Of a DNA stretch of 64,000 bases, positions 52,731 through 62,554 are shown piece by piece. Within the stretch, counting starts at the first letter, position 1, and every line of letters starts with the position of its first letter. The DNA comes from Schleiferiaceae bacterium (GTDB lineage: Bacteria > Bacteroidota > Bacteroidia > Flavobacteriales > Schleiferiaceae): positions 186,001 through 250,000 of the forward strand of contig JAOMWM010000001.1 in the NCBI GenBank assembly GCA_028357285.1, read 5' to 3'. Position numbers and translations under genes: made by a program. The notes beneath the pieces are model-generated. The model was given only the letters and a program-made list of their open reading frames with translations, did not search any database and was not told the DNA's origin.

Positions 52731-54302
52731 TTAGAGGAAATTATTAAAACCATGCTCCCTTAACATCTGAAGACGGGGTCCATGTTCGATAAATTCCAAA
52801 GGAAGTTTATGTGTGATGCATTTTCCGGGGTGGTCTAATTCTGCCATGAGTGCGCTCACCGCACCGGCTAATCCGCCCAATCCTGTACTTTCTTCAAAAA
52901 TGTGTATTTCATCAAAATCGGACAAAATCGCACCAAAATCATCAAAAAACGGCCAGTTTTGCGCCAAATGCAGGTGGTTTTCACCTTTTTTAATTAAATC
53001 CGAAAGTACACCCGTACTTATTAAAAGGCTCGATTCATCTGATTGTTGCAACCATTCATGGGTATGAAAATCCATCGGCGTTCCTCCTTCTGTTCGCGCT
53101 TTCGGGTAACGAATAAATAGTGGCCCATCTAAAGGTCGTGCTGCAGCCTCTAAAAGCATTCCTTGTAACTCATTGCCGTTTCGCGGACTCCATACCGTCA
53201 CCCCAGGAATGTTCATCAAAAAATCCCCGTCGAATACACCGTGATGCGTGGGGCCGTCCGATCCTACCAGACCTGCGCGATCGACCAGAAATACCACAAG
53301 CAATTGCTGCAAGGCAATGTCGTGAATGATTTGGTCAAAAGCCCGTTGTAAAAATGTACTGTAGATATGCACCCATGGTCGTCCTCCGGCAGCAGCGATA
53401 CCCGCCGCAGTAGTCACCGTATGTGCTTCGTTGATTCCTGTATCAATCAGTCGGTCTGAAAAGCGTTCGCGCAATGGGGCAAAACCACTGCCTGCAAACA
53501 TGGCCGGACTGAGTATTTGAATATTTGAATTTGACTCGAAAATTGTATCCATGGTTTCTGCAGCCCACCACTGAAAAGTCGTCCCGGGTTTGTAGGACCT
53601 AGGCGGACTCAAGTCCGGGCGCTTCGTCTTAATGTGGAGGGCCTGCGGGCCCGGCTGTGCCAATACCTGCTGCAGTGCATCCACTAGGGCCCGCACATCA
53701 TTCCCCTGCTCGAGGAAGGTGTAATGCCAACCTAAGGATTGCATGTAGGTACCATAGGATTGTTCGTTGTGTAAAGCACCAACCGTTGGGTCAATACTAC
53801 CCTCATTATCATTGATAATAACTAGTGCATCTGCACCCAAAGTACCTAAGTGGTTAAGCGCCTCAAAGCTTTGACCGCCGGTAAGAGAACCGTCGCCTAT
53901 CACTGCTACACGATGTCTCGTTCTATTTGCGATCTGGTCCGCAAGACAAACGCCTGTTAGTGCCGAAATACTAGTAGATGCATGACCCGCTCCAAAGAAA
54001 TCGTATGAGCTTTCAGCACGACTCAAAAAACCAGATATACCGCCCGGTTTGCGCATGTTTGCTAATTCGTTTAATCGACCCGTGAGCGCTTTGTGCACGT
54101 AAGCTTGGTGTCCTACGTCCCATACCAACACGTCTTCTGGCGTGTTTAAAACGTAATGTAAAGCCACCGTCAATTCAGCAACAGCAAGGGAACTTTCGAG
54201 GTGTGGAATCTTATCCGTGACCGCAGCGACGACCTGCTCTACCAAGGAATTGGTAAAGTCTTCTAGTTGCGGTGGTTCTAATGCACGGAGTTCTGCGATC
54301 AT
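52731..54302 (-). CDS. dxs: 1-Deoxy-D-xylulose-5-phosphate synthase, compact form
   Basis: Thiamine-diphosphate enzyme for the first step of the MEP isoprenoid pathway. Conserved parts: SLAVAELTVALHYVLNTPED, WDVGHQAYVHKALTGR, the TPP-binding motif GDGSLTGGQSFEALN with NDNEGSIDPTVGAL, and the catalytic Glu segment TGINEAHTVTTAAGIA. At 523 residues it is shorter than the usual 580-640; the linker after the TPP motif is reduced, and the usual DGHD motif reads GND (about residue 205), so it is a divergent form. First gene before yceI. A -7 element lies only 5 bases upstream of the ATG. Confidence 0.85.
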   Translation of the reverse strand: MIAELRALEPPQLEDFTNSLVEQVVAAVTDKIPHLESSLAVAELTVALHYVLNTPEDVLVWDVGHQAYVHKALTGRLNELANMRKPGGISGFLSRAESSYDFFGAGHASTSISALTGVCLADQIANRTRHRVAVIGDGSLTGGQSFEALNHLGTLGADALVIINDNEGSIDPTVGALHNEQSYGTYMQSLGWHYTFLEQGNDVRALVDALQQVLAQPGPQALHIKTKRPDLSPPRSYKPGTTFQWWAAETMDTIFESNSNIQILSPAMFAGSGFAPLRERFSDRLIDTGINEAHTVTTAAGIAAAGGRPWVHIYSTFLQRAFDQIIHDIALQQLLVVFLVDRAGLVGSDGPTHHGVFDGDFLMNIPGVTVWSPRNGNELQGMLLEAAARPLDGPLFIRYPKARTEGGTPMDFHTHEWLQQSDESSLLISTGVLSDLIKKGENHLHLAQNWPFFDDFGAILSDFDEIHIFEESTGLGGLAGAVSALMAELDHPGKCITHKLPLEFIEHGPRLQMLREHGFNNFL

Positions 54303-54306
54303 GGCT

Positions 54307-54314
54307 CAAAATTA
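54307..54314 (-). promoter_or_regulatory. Putative -7 element for dxs
   Basis: TAATTTTG on the minus strand matches TAnnTTTG and ends 5 bases from the dxs ATG. If used, the mRNA would be leaderless or nearly so. No -33 element is visible: that position lies inside the terminator stem. Confidence 0.35.
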
Positions 54315-54323
54315 GCGCAAATA

Positions 54324-54355
54324 AAAACCCGCGGCGCGCTGCGCCGCGGGTTTTT
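54324..54355. terminator. Terminator after the RND efflux operon
   Basis: Ten-base GC stem CCCGCGGCGC / GCGCCGCGGG (54328-54350) with a 3-base loop, flanked by A5 and T5, so active in both directions. It lies 29 bases after the RND permease stop on the minus strand. Confidence 0.9.
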
Positions 54356-54383
54356 CACTTTAACGGTTTATATGGTCATTTAT

Positions 54384-57300
54384 TTAAGCGAACCACCGCG
54401 CCATTGTGCGCTGAATGCGTTCAAATAAATAATACATCACCGGTACAATTACTAAGGTGAGGAAGGTTGCGAAAGTCAAACCGAAGATGACGGTCCAGGA
54501 CATTGGCCCCCAGAAGACTACGTTATCACCACCAAAGAAAATGTGCGGATTATTTTCACTGAACAGGGTGTAGAAGTTGATGTTCATACCCGTCGCCAAA
54601 GGAATCAAACCCAAAATAGTTGTGATTGCTGTAAGCAGTACCGGACGCAAACGCGTACGTCCTGCTTCTACGATGGTCTCAACCAGCTCAGGAACGGGCA
54701 ACAAAGCTTTCTCATCCAAGCCTAATTCTACTCGCTTACGCGCAGTCAGTTGCTTGATAAAGTCAATCAAGACAATGGCATTGTTAACCACAATTCCCGC
54801 AAGCGATATAATACCAATCATAGTCATCATGATGACAAATTCCATGCGGAAGATGACCAAACCTAGCAATACTCCAATCAACGAGAAAACTACCGTAACA
54901 AGGATAATGAAAGGTGTAGATGCCGAATTAAATTGGCTTACCAGGATTAAGAAAATCAAGAAGACTGCCATCAATAACGCTCCAGAAAGAAAGCTCAATT
55001 CTTTGGCTTGCTCTTCCTGTTCGCCTGTAAAGTCTACATTCATACCAGAAGGTAAGGTGTAATTAGCCATCGCTGCTTTAATCGCATCAACCGTTTCCGT
55101 TGGGTTTGCTCCTTCTAGTACATTCGACTGAATAGAGATTACACGTTTCAAATTCTTACGCTTCACCGAAGAGAACGTCGATGTTTTCTTCGCCTTTGCC
55201 ACTGCTGAAATAGGCACTTGCTTAATTCGACCCGATGCTTGATCACGGAATGTGATTTTCTGATTCATCAAATCTTCCACATTATATCTGTACGCATTAC
55301 TCATACGAATATTAATGGGGTAGTCGTCTTCACCGTCTTTGAATCGGCTTACTTCTTTACCGAACAATGCTGTACGCATGGCATCGCCAATTTGTGCTGA
55401 ACTTAAGCCTAAGGCACGCGCTTTTACGCGGTCCACTTCGATAGGCATTTCCGGTTTACCCGTCTCTACATCGAGCTTCAACTCCTCTATACCTGCGATG
55501 CGTTTCGCGTCGATAAACGCACGAATTTCATCGGCCGTTTCGACCAATTCAAAGTAATTATCACCACTGATCTCAATGTTAACCGGTGGGCCCGTTGGAG
55601 GACCATTACTGTCCTTATCTACAGATACAATCACACCAGGGTAATCACTTAAAGTCTCACGAATCTTATTCAAAACATCCGCGGAATTCACACGATTCCC
55701 CTCAAGATCTATACGATCTGCGAACTTGTGGAACTGAACAGTAATTTTCGCTTTGTTTGGTGTTTGCGCCATCGAAGGACCGGCATTAGGGTCTGAAGTC
55801 CCTTCACCAACCTGAGCAATAACAGATTCAACCATGTAATTCTGAGCTTCACCGTTATCGTCCGTGTATCCATACGACTGCACAATGGCCATTACTTCTT
55901 TTTCCAATTCCAACGTCACTGCGTTCGTCTCTTCTATATCAGTACCTATGGGCATCTGGATGTATACCATGGCCTGGTTCGGCATGTTTTCCGGGAAGAA
56001 CAAAGTCTTCGGCGGGAATGCGCCTAGTAATACCCCTGAGAAGATGAGGAGCACGACAGTACCACTAAAGAAGAAGATTGGTTTCTTACCGCTCAAAGCA
56101 TAAGCCAACGTCTTTTTAAAGCCGTTCTCTAGCGCAGGTAAAGCAGTGCCCTGGAACCATTTGGTTGCGGGAATGACGAAATAGGCATAGATAAGTGCAA
56201 AGCCTCCACTATAAATAAATAAGTTACCGAATGCCATTTTACCGGCTCCATAAGCAATCCCTACACCGATAACGATCGCTATGATCGAGCGAATAGTGAG
56301 TTTTCTCTTATTCAATGGCGCCTCCTCAACTTTCATCAACGCCGCCGTCAATCCTGGATTTATGACCAATGCCACAAAGAGTGAAGATGACAATACCGTG
56401 ATCAAGGTCAGCGGCAAATACTTCATGAATTCACCAAAGAGCCCAGGCCAGAAAGCCAGTGGTAAGAACGCTGCGAGCGTCGTTGCGGTAGAGGCAATGA
56501 TCGGCAGAGCTACCTCACCGGCACCCAGTTTCGCCGCAGTAATGCGATCGTAACCTTCGTCCATAAATCGGTAAATGTTCTCTACGACCACAATTCCATT
56601 ATCAACAAGCATTCCCAATGCCAATACCAATGCGAAAAGCACGATGGTGTTTAGGGAAATACCCAAAGCATTTAGAATGACGAAACTCATCAACATCGAC
56701 ATAGGAATTGCAATCCCAACGAACATCGCGTTGCGAAGTCCTAAGAAGAACATCAATACTAATACGACTAACAGCATACCGAAAATGATGGAATTCTCAA
56801 GATCTGCCACCTGTGTTTTCGTTTGCTCCGAAGTATCGTTTGTTACTGAAATATTCAGATTGTCCGGGAAGTACCCGTCTTGCGCATCAGCCAGCAAACC
56901 TGCAATTTTTTCACTCACAATAATCTGGTTTTCACCAGAACGCTTGAAGACATCCAGCATCACCACCGAAGCGCCGTATTGACGAGCGTAGGATTGACGT
57001 TCAACTTCATCGAATTCAATCTCTGCAACATCTCCTAAACGGACCAATTGCATTTTTTCACTCTTGATAATCACATTTCGCAATTCATCCAAATCGCGAA
57101 TCTCACCAACCACGCGAACGTTTCGGCGGTAACCATCTACAAGAAGGTTACCCCCAGAGATGGTCATGTTTTCGTTTTGAATCGCACCGGCGATATCGCG
57201 GAAGCCCAGCTGCATGCTTTCGAGCTTTTTACTGTCCACTAAAACGCGTACTTCTTTCGCGTCAATACCGCGGATGTCCACCTTTGAAATCTCGGTCAAT

Positions 57301-57836
57301 TCTTCGACTTTTTCTTCGAGGTATTCACCATATTCCTTCAATTGGTCCAATGAAAATTCACCCGACATATTGATGTTCATGATGGGCATTAATTCAGAGA
57401 AGTTCAATTCAAAAACGTTCGGATCTGCGGGCAAATCTGTAGGGAAGTCTGGCTGACCCATAGCCGCATCGACTTTATCTTTTACTTTACGCAGCGCTTC
57501 ATCCGGGGTCACATCAAAATTGAATTTGACCTGAATGGTAGAATACCCTTCTACCGAAGTAGAGTTGATTTTATCCACGCCTGAAATCCCATTGATTTCT
57601 TTTTCTAGTGGACGTGTGATGAGTTTCTCAATATCCAACGGAGAGTTTCCTGGATACGGCGTCCCCACATAGATCTCTGGGGTTACAATTTCCGGAAAGG
57701 CCTCTGAAGGCATCGATGTATAACTTTTAATGCCTGCGATAAAAATGATCGCAGTAAGCACAAAGACAGTCATCGTGTTCTTCACCGAAAAGGTGGAGGG
57801 ACCGAACTGTTTAATGAGACTTTTCTTTTCTTCCAT
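54384..57836 (-). CDS. RND efflux transporter permease subunit
   Basis: Proton-driven inner-membrane pump of 1150 residues. The N-terminal helix (TMTVFVLTAIIFIAGIKSY) and the pore-domain repeats are typical of the hydrophobe/amphiphile class. The TM4 proton-relay motif reads LGMLVDNGIVVVENIYRF: the first Asp is kept, the second, which is Asp in AcrB, is Asn. The protein is about 100 residues longer than AcrB: around residues 505-575 are extra hydrophobic segments (IRSIIAIVIGVGIAYGAG, LFIYSGGFALIYAYFVIP) before the second half. Last gene of the TetR-TolC-MFP-RND operon. Confidence 0.92.
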   Translation of the reverse strand: MEEKKSLIKQFGPSTFSVKNTMTVFVLTAIIFIAGIKSYTSMPSEAFPEIVTPEIYVGTPYPGNSPLDIEKLITRPLEKEINGISGVDKINSTSVEGYSTIQVKFNFDVTPDEALRKVKDKVDAAMGQPDFPTDLPADPNVFELNFSELMPIMNINMSGEFSLDQLKEYGEYLEEKVEELTEISKVDIRGIDAKEVRVLVDSKKLESMQLGFRDIAGAIQNENMTISGGNLLVDGYRRNVRVVGEIRDLDELRNVIIKSEKMQLVRLGDVAEIEFDEVERQSYARQYGASVVMLDVFKRSGENQIIVSEKIAGLLADAQDGYFPDNLNISVTNDTSEQTKTQVADLENSIIFGMLLVVLVLMFFLGLRNAMFVGIAIPMSMLMSFVILNALGISLNTIVLFALVLALGMLVDNGIVVVENIYRFMDEGYDRITAAKLGAGEVALPIIASTATTLAAFLPLAFWPGLFGEFMKYLPLTLITVLSSSLFVALVINPGLTAALMKVEEAPLNKRKLTIRSIIAIVIGVGIAYGAGKMAFGNLFIYSGGFALIYAYFVIPATKWFQGTALPALENGFKKTLAYALSGKKPIFFFSGTVVLLIFSGVLLGAFPPKTLFFPENMPNQAMVYIQMPIGTDIEETNAVTLELEKEVMAIVQSYGYTDDNGEAQNYMVESVIAQVGEGTSDPNAGPSMAQTPNKAKITVQFHKFADRIDLEGNRVNSADVLNKIRETLSDYPGVIVSVDKDSNGPPTGPPVNIEISGDNYFELVETADEIRAFIDAKRIAGIEELKLDVETGKPEMPIEVDRVKARALGLSSAQIGDAMRTALFGKEVSRFKDGEDDYPINIRMSNAYRYNVEDLMNQKITFRDQASGRIKQVPISAVAKAKKTSTFSSVKRKNLKRVISIQSNVLEGANPTETVDAIKAAMANYTLPSGMNVDFTGEQEEQAKELSFLSGALLMAVFLIFLILVSQFNSASTPFIILVTVVFSLIGVLLGLVIFRMEFVIMMTMIGIISLAGIVVNNAIVLIDFIKQLTARKRVELGLDEKALLPVPELVETIVEAGRTRLRPVLLTAITTILGLIPLATGMNINFYTLFSENNPHIFFGGDNVVFWGPMSWTVIFGLTFATFLTLVIVPVMYYLFERIQRTMARWFA

Positions 57837-57856
57837 GCTAGTGTAGCCTGTTTAGA

Positions 57857-58993
57857 TTATCCTATAACAACGTTCTGGCCGGTACGAACGCTACGCGATC
57901 CCTTGTCCACAACTACGGTTCCTGCTTCGAGTCCCGTTAAAATTTCTGTTTTACCTTCAAAAGTTAAGCCCGTGCTTACCCAAGTTTTAACCACTTCGTA
58001 ATGTGTACCTCCTTCAACTACGTTCAACGTGTAGATGAAATCATTGCCTTCAACGTCTTGCTGAACTAGGCTTGCAGGTACGGTTAACGCTGCTGCGTTG
58101 CTATAATCTTGAAGCGCTACATGTACCATTTGGTTTGGCTTGGCACCCTCACTTACCGGAAGGCTTACGTTGATGGAGAACGTACGGTTACCTTCCTGTA
58201 TGAATTGACCTACCTGAAGTACCTGAGCGGCTACCTCATAGTCCATAGAAGTGAAAGCAACATTTGCTGCTGTTCCCACACGAACACGATTCGCATACGA
58301 CTCTGGAACGTCCGCTTTGACATATACCCCTGAGGTATTTACTAAGCGCATTGACGGCATTTGAGGACCTGCCAATTCCCCTTCTTTTGCAAAAATGTTA
58401 TCGATTGCCCCTGCGAAGGGCGCTCGAATTTCACTTAGTGCGATTTGCTCTTTTAGAGTGGTTACCTTTTGAACCAAACCGTCGAAGTTGTTCTTAGTCT
58501 GTAAATATTGAATCTCTGAACCGATTTGTTCGTTGATCCAAAGTTGCTCTTGCTTCTCGAAAACTGTTTTTGCAAGCGCCAATCCATTTTCTACTTCTTT
58601 TAAAGACGACTTTAGAAGGTCTGTATCCAGCGTCATTAATAATTGGCCCTTTTCAACGCGCTGTCCATTGCGCACGTATATCTTCTCAACTTTCCCGCTG
58701 GCAGTTGGGTATAGATTGATGCTCTTATCCGCCACTACAATACCGAAGACATCGAAATAATGAACGAAAGTCGATGGGTTTACTTCGATCGACGTTACGC
58801 GGTCGTAACGCTCGACAGTGTCTAACGCAACCAATTTTTCATCAATGGCAGCAATTTCTGCATCCACTGTCGCCCGTGCATCAACAAGGCTGTCTTTCTT
58901 TGCCATGAGCTCCTCCATGGTACCTACAGATTGTTCTGGTGCACCACACGATGCGAGAACTACGCTTCCTAATATGAATCCTAATTTTTTCAT
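57857..58993 (-). CDS. RND efflux periplasmic adaptor (membrane fusion) lipoprotein
   Basis: 378 residues linking the inner-membrane pump to the outer-membrane channel. The signal sequence MKKLGFILGSVVLASC ends in a lipobox. Then a short coiled-coil, and the lipoyl/barrel-sandwich parts VYPTASGKVEKIYVRNGQRV-like (ASGKVEKIYVRNGQRVEKG) and SEIRAPFAGAIDNIFAKEGE, with a helical hairpin between (about residues 120-180), followed by the beta-barrel and membrane-proximal domains. It lies between the TolC (9 bases) and RND (20 bases) genes. Confidence 0.92.
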   Translation of the reverse strand: MKKLGFILGSVVLASCGAPEQSVGTMEELMAKKDSLVDARATVDAEIAAIDEKLVALDTVERYDRVTSIEVNPSTFVHYFDVFGIVVADKSINLYPTASGKVEKIYVRNGQRVEKGQLLMTLDTDLLKSSLKEVENGLALAKTVFEKQEQLWINEQIGSEIQYLQTKNNFDGLVQKVTTLKEQIALSEIRAPFAGAIDNIFAKEGELAGPQMPSMRLVNTSGVYVKADVPESYANRVRVGTAANVAFTSMDYEVAAQVLQVGQFIQEGNRTFSINVSLPVSEGAKPNQMVHVALQDYSNAAALTVPASLVQQDVEGNDFIYTLNVVEGGTHYEVVKTWVSTGLTFEGKTEILTGLEAGTVVVDKGSRSVRTGQNVVIG

Positions 58994-59002
58994 GTTCCGG
59001 TA

Positions 59003-60331
59003 TTATTGCTTTTGCTGTTTTGTCATTAAATATTCTAGTTCGGACTTTTTGTCCAATGCGTTCTGTGCAGCCATAAACATAGACTGCAGCGCATCCTGGT
59101 ATTGGGTTTCAGTTTGTGTCAATTCCATAGAAGAAGCTAACCCCGCGTCGTATTCTTTTCGTCGCTGATCACGAATGCGTTTCGCTAATGCCACGTTTTC
59201 TTTTTGTGCTAAAAAATTGGCAATACCCTGATGGAATTCGTTCACCAAAGCCCCGTGTTGCATAATCAAGCCTTCCTCCAATTGCTGTAGTCCAATCATT
59301 GCTTGATCGCGTTGAATTTTCGCCTCCTGCACCTGCGCTCGTCCATTTCCTGAAGAAAATAAAGGCACACTAATGCTTCCTGCAACCAAACTGCTTGGGA
59401 TATCAACTGACGCATCCCCAAAAATATTTGCTTCACTACTCATGTATTGAATATTATTCTGGTAACTCACTCCAATTGATGGCAAGTAAGCCAGCTGCTT
59501 GTTCAACAGTTGTAATTTCGCGCCTTCCACCTGATTTGACATACCTAGGTAGTCTACGGATTTTGTAGGATCAAACCCAATAGTCGTCAATGTGCTAGCT
59601 GCGGAGGCATTCACGACTAAATCTTCCATTTTATCCGCCAGAAGCAGCGCTTGCTGTACTGGATAACCCATCTGTAACTTCAGCAACATCTTAGCAACAT
59701 TTGCCTGACCCTCGCTGTAACGAAGGGCATTTTCAATGTTGTTATAGTTCAACATCATTTGATCTGCATCGGCTTTACTCACCAATCCCGCTTCATTCAT
59801 TTTCTTCATTTCTGAAGCGAGATCTGCTAAATAGTCTTTATTCGCCCTTAATACGGCAATACTCTCTTCACTAAGAAGAGCTAAATGGTAGGCTTTCGCC
59901 ACCTCACGCTTCAACTCAGCCTTACTCTGGTCCATACCTATTTCCGCACTTTCCCTCAGCACCTTAGCTGCCATTAACGCGACAACATACGAGCCGTCAA
60001 AAATCAATTGGTTCACCACCAATCCGCCTTGTGCTTGGTAATCTGTACCAAATACCAACTCATCTAACACGCCGTCTCCATCAAAATCAGTGACCAACGC
60101 ACCCAACTCTACGTTGTAAACGTACTGTCCACTGGCAGATGCTTGTGGCAGTCCAATGGCTAAATTTTGGAGATAAATCTGACGTGCACGTTTAATTTCT
60201 AATTCCGCGATTTGCAAACCGTATGCATGATCAAGGGCGTACTCTTGCGCCGAGGCTAGAGTGAATTTCTCTTGCGCTTGGCCAATGAAGGCGCTACAAA
60301 TCATGCTGAAAAGCACTACTGTTTTTCTCAT
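59003..60331 (-). CDS. TolC family outer-membrane efflux channel
   Basis: 442-residue protein with signal peptide MRKTVVLFSMICSAFIGQAQ. The mature part is dominated by long amphipathic helices rich in Ala, Gln and Glu (LASAQEYALDHAYGLQIAEL, EAGLVSKADADQMMLNYNNI, QLEEGLIMQHGALVNEF), with the TolC repeat pattern in both halves (..YDAGLASSMELTQTETQYQDA..). It forms the outer-membrane exit duct. Its ATG overlaps the last base of the TetR gene, so the regulator and pump are translated from one message. Confidence 0.92.
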   Translation of the reverse strand: MRKTVVLFSMICSAFIGQAQEKFTLASAQEYALDHAYGLQIAELEIKRARQIYLQNLAIGLPQASASGQYVYNVELGALVTDFDGDGVLDELVFGTDYQAQGGLVVNQLIFDGSYVVALMAAKVLRESAEIGMDQSKAELKREVAKAYHLALLSEESIAVLRANKDYLADLASEMKKMNEAGLVSKADADQMMLNYNNIENALRYSEGQANVAKMLLKLQMGYPVQQALLLADKMEDLVVNASAASTLTTIGFDPTKSVDYLGMSNQVEGAKLQLLNKQLAYLPSIGVSYQNNIQYMSSEANIFGDASVDIPSSLVAGSISVPLFSSGNGRAQVQEAKIQRDQAMIGLQQLEEGLIMQHGALVNEFHQGIANFLAQKENVALAKRIRDQRRKEYDAGLASSMELTQTETQYQDALQSMFMAAQNALDKKSELEYLMTKQQKQ

Positions 60332-60939
60332 TATTGTCTTACTGTTAATTGATTCAAATATTCTAGTCCATTGGCAGTTGCGATACCGCGAATGTGATAG
60401 CGCAAACTTGTCTTGCGCAATTGGTCCAATTTTATATGCTCGTTTGAAATCACACCCTCATGTACTGCCAAAACATGGCCATAGTATAACAGCGCGATGT
60501 GGTCAACATAAAGATCTTCCCGGTACAAGCCTTCCCGAATACCGCATTCCAAATTACGTTTTGTAACCGTGAAGACGATTTCCTCACGTTTGGCCTTCAT
60601 GCCGTTTGCAATAGATGGATAATAATGTTCCAATTGGTGCAATAAGCGGTCCTTATCGTCGCGCATGTGCACCTCAGCGAAACGCTCCATTGCAAAAAGT
60701 TGATCAATTGCATTCCCATCTGCACTGATAATGGCTTCTTCCAGTTCCGCTTTCATAAATGCTACGGCTTGCTCGAAGGCTTTCTCCAATAAATCCTCTT
60801 TGTTTTTTACGTGCTTGTATAATGTCTTTTTCGACATTCCACAACTGCTCGCAATCTGATCCATATTCACGCTCTTTATACCGAACTGCAGAAACAATTC
60901 GATGCTAGTGAACAATACGCGGGACAATTCAGATTCCAT
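60331..60939 (-). CDS. TetR/AcrR family transcriptional regulator
   Basis: 202-residue DNA-binding repressor. The N-terminal helix-turn-helix reads SVNMDQIASSCGMSKKTLY then KHVKNKEDLL (about residues 24-50). The rest is the all-helical ligand-binding domain, which has no recognisable ligand motif. As first gene of the operon with TolC, the adaptor and the RND pump, it most likely represses its own transcription and is released when a pump substrate binds; this is inference from gene order. No operator palindrome was identified in the upstream 195 bases. Confidence 0.9.
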   Translation of the reverse strand: MESELSRVLFTSIELFLQFGIKSVNMDQIASSCGMSKKTLYKHVKNKEDLLEKAFEQAVAFMKAELEEAIISADGNAIDQLFAMERFAEVHMRDDKDRLLHQLEHYYPSIANGMKAKREEIVFTVTKRNLECGIREGLYREDLYVDHIALLYYGHVLAVHEGVISNEHIKLDQLRKTSLRYHIRGIATANGLEYLNQLTVRQ

Positions 60940-61134
60940 TTAATTCGATCAGTTAGGTAGGGTGTTTACACGAGGATAACCCACGATGGAAACAAATGTT
61001 CTAAAAAATGTTTCCACTGTTTCCCCTTTCGAACAACTTTCGTGCCAAAGCCTATGTTTTTTTTGAAAAACGTGCGGCAATCGTAATGAAATATCACGCC
61101 GAAATAGCATCTTTGTTGTAAATAAAGTAGAATC

Positions 61135-62535
61135 ATGAGCATTAAACACCTCTTACAATCGCCGCCTATTGGCACCAACATCACCGTCAAAGGATGGGTT
61201 CGCGCTTTTCGCAGTAATCGTTTCGTTTCCATTAATGACGGATCGACACTAGCAAACCTTCAATGTGTTGTCGATTTTGAAAAAGAGGACGAAAGCGAAC
61301 TAAAGCGCATCACTACAGGATCGTGTCTTTCTATTTCTGGTCAGCTTGTAGAAAGCCAAGGAAAAGGACAAACGGTAGAAATCATTGTGGATTCGTTTGA
61401 GATTTTAGGCGACGCTCCTGTCGAAGACTATCCGCTCCAACCAAAAAAGCACAGCTTAGAATTCCTACGCGAGATCGCGCATTTACGACCACGTACAAAT
61501 ACCTTCAGCGCTGTATTCCGAGTACGCCACGCACTTTCATTTGCCATTCACAACTACTTTAACAAGGAAGGTTTTGTCAACTGGCACAGCCCCATCATCA
61601 CAGGATCTGATGCCGAAGGTGCGGGTGAGATGTTCCGAGTCAGTACCCTCCCTGCATCAGGAGGTGACCCTGCTGAAGATTTTTTCGGCAAGGAAACGCA
61701 TTTAACCGTCAGCGGTCAACTCGAGGGTGAACTAGGGGCATTGGCTTTAGGAAAGATTTACACTTTCGGACCGACTTTCAGAGCAGAGAACTCAAACACA
61801 ACTCGCCATTTAGCTGAATTTTGGATGGTCGAACCAGAAATGGCATTTCATGATTTAAACATGAATATGGACCTCGCTGAAGACTTTTTAAAATACTGTT
61901 TACGTTACATTCTGGACAACTGCCGTGAAGATTTGGCGTTCCTGGACAGTCGCTTTGCAGAGGAGCAAAAAGGGAAACCCCAAAATGAACGCGCGGAGCA
62001 AGGCCTCATTGAGAAATTAGAGTTTGTAGCGAATAATGATTTCGTTCGTCTTTCGTATACCGAGGCCATTGAAATCCTGAAAAACAGCAAGCCCAACAAA
62101 AAGAAGAAATTCAAATACCGCATTGAAGAATGGGGCGCAGATCTTCAAAGTGAGCACGAACGTTTCTTAGTAGAAAAACACTTCAAGGCACCTGTAGTTT
62201 TGTACGATTATCCAGCATCTATTAAGGCGTTTTACATGCGCTTAAACGAGGACGGTAAGACTGTACGAGCCATGGATATTCTTTTCCCTGGAATTGGGGA
62301 GATTGTTGGAGGCTCTCAACGCGAGGAACGCTACGATGTTCTTAAAGAAAAAGTCGCTGCTGTAGGAATCCCAGAAGAAGAACTCTGGTGGTATCTCGAA
62401 ACTCGAAAGTTCGGAACCTGTGTACACAGCGGTTTCGGACTAGGCTTTGAGCGCTTAGTCCAATTCTCAACAGGAATGGGCAACATTCGTGATGTCATTC
62501 CATTCCCTAGAACTCCGGGTAGCGCAAACTTCTAA
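61135..62535 (+). CDS. asnS: Asparagine--tRNA ligase
   Basis: Class IIb aminoacyl-tRNA synthetase that charges tRNA-Asn. N-terminal OB-fold anticodon-binding domain ([21 protein letters not shown], about residues 18-100), followed by the catalytic domain with motif 2 [21 protein letters not shown] and motif 3 [16 protein letters not shown] near the C-terminus. Features specific to AsnRS, such as [17 protein letters not shown], are present. Length 466 is standard. The ATG at 61135 follows a 195-base gap from the divergent TetR gene. rpoN begins 19 bases after the stop. Confidence 0.96.
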   Translation: MSIKHLLQSPPIGTNITVKGWVRAFRSNRFVSINDGSTLANLQCVVDFEKEDESELKRITTGSCLSISGQLVESQGKGQTVEIIVDSFEILGDAPVEDYPLQPKKHSLEFLREIAHLRPRTNTFSAVFRVRHALSFAIHNYFNKEGFVNWHSPIITGSDAEGAGEMFRVSTLPASGGDPAEDFFGKETHLTVSGQLEGELGALALGKIYTFGPTFRAENSNTTRHLAEFWMVEPEMAFHDLNMNMDLAEDFLKYCLRYILDNCREDLAFLDSRFAEEQKGKPQNERAEQGLIEKLEFVANNDFVRLSYTEAIEILKNSKPNKKKKFKYRIEEWGADLQSEHERFLVEKHFKAPVVLYDYPASIKAFYMRLNEDGKTVRAMDILFPGIGEIVGGSQREERYDVLKEKVAAVGIPEEELWWYLETRKFGTCVHSGFGLGFERLVQFSTGMGNIRDVIPFPRTPGSANF

Positions 62536-62554
62536 TACGATCCCCTCCTAACTT

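Noticed and set aside
54324-54355. Hairpin as a regulatory element of dxs
   Set aside because: Better explained as the terminator of the RND operon 29 bases upstream; it precedes rather than follows the likely dxs transcription start.
54543-57456. Many plus-strand frames opposite the RND permease
   Set aside because: Shadow frames of a long, well-conserved gene; low-complexity Ser/Thr/Ile composition and no family features.
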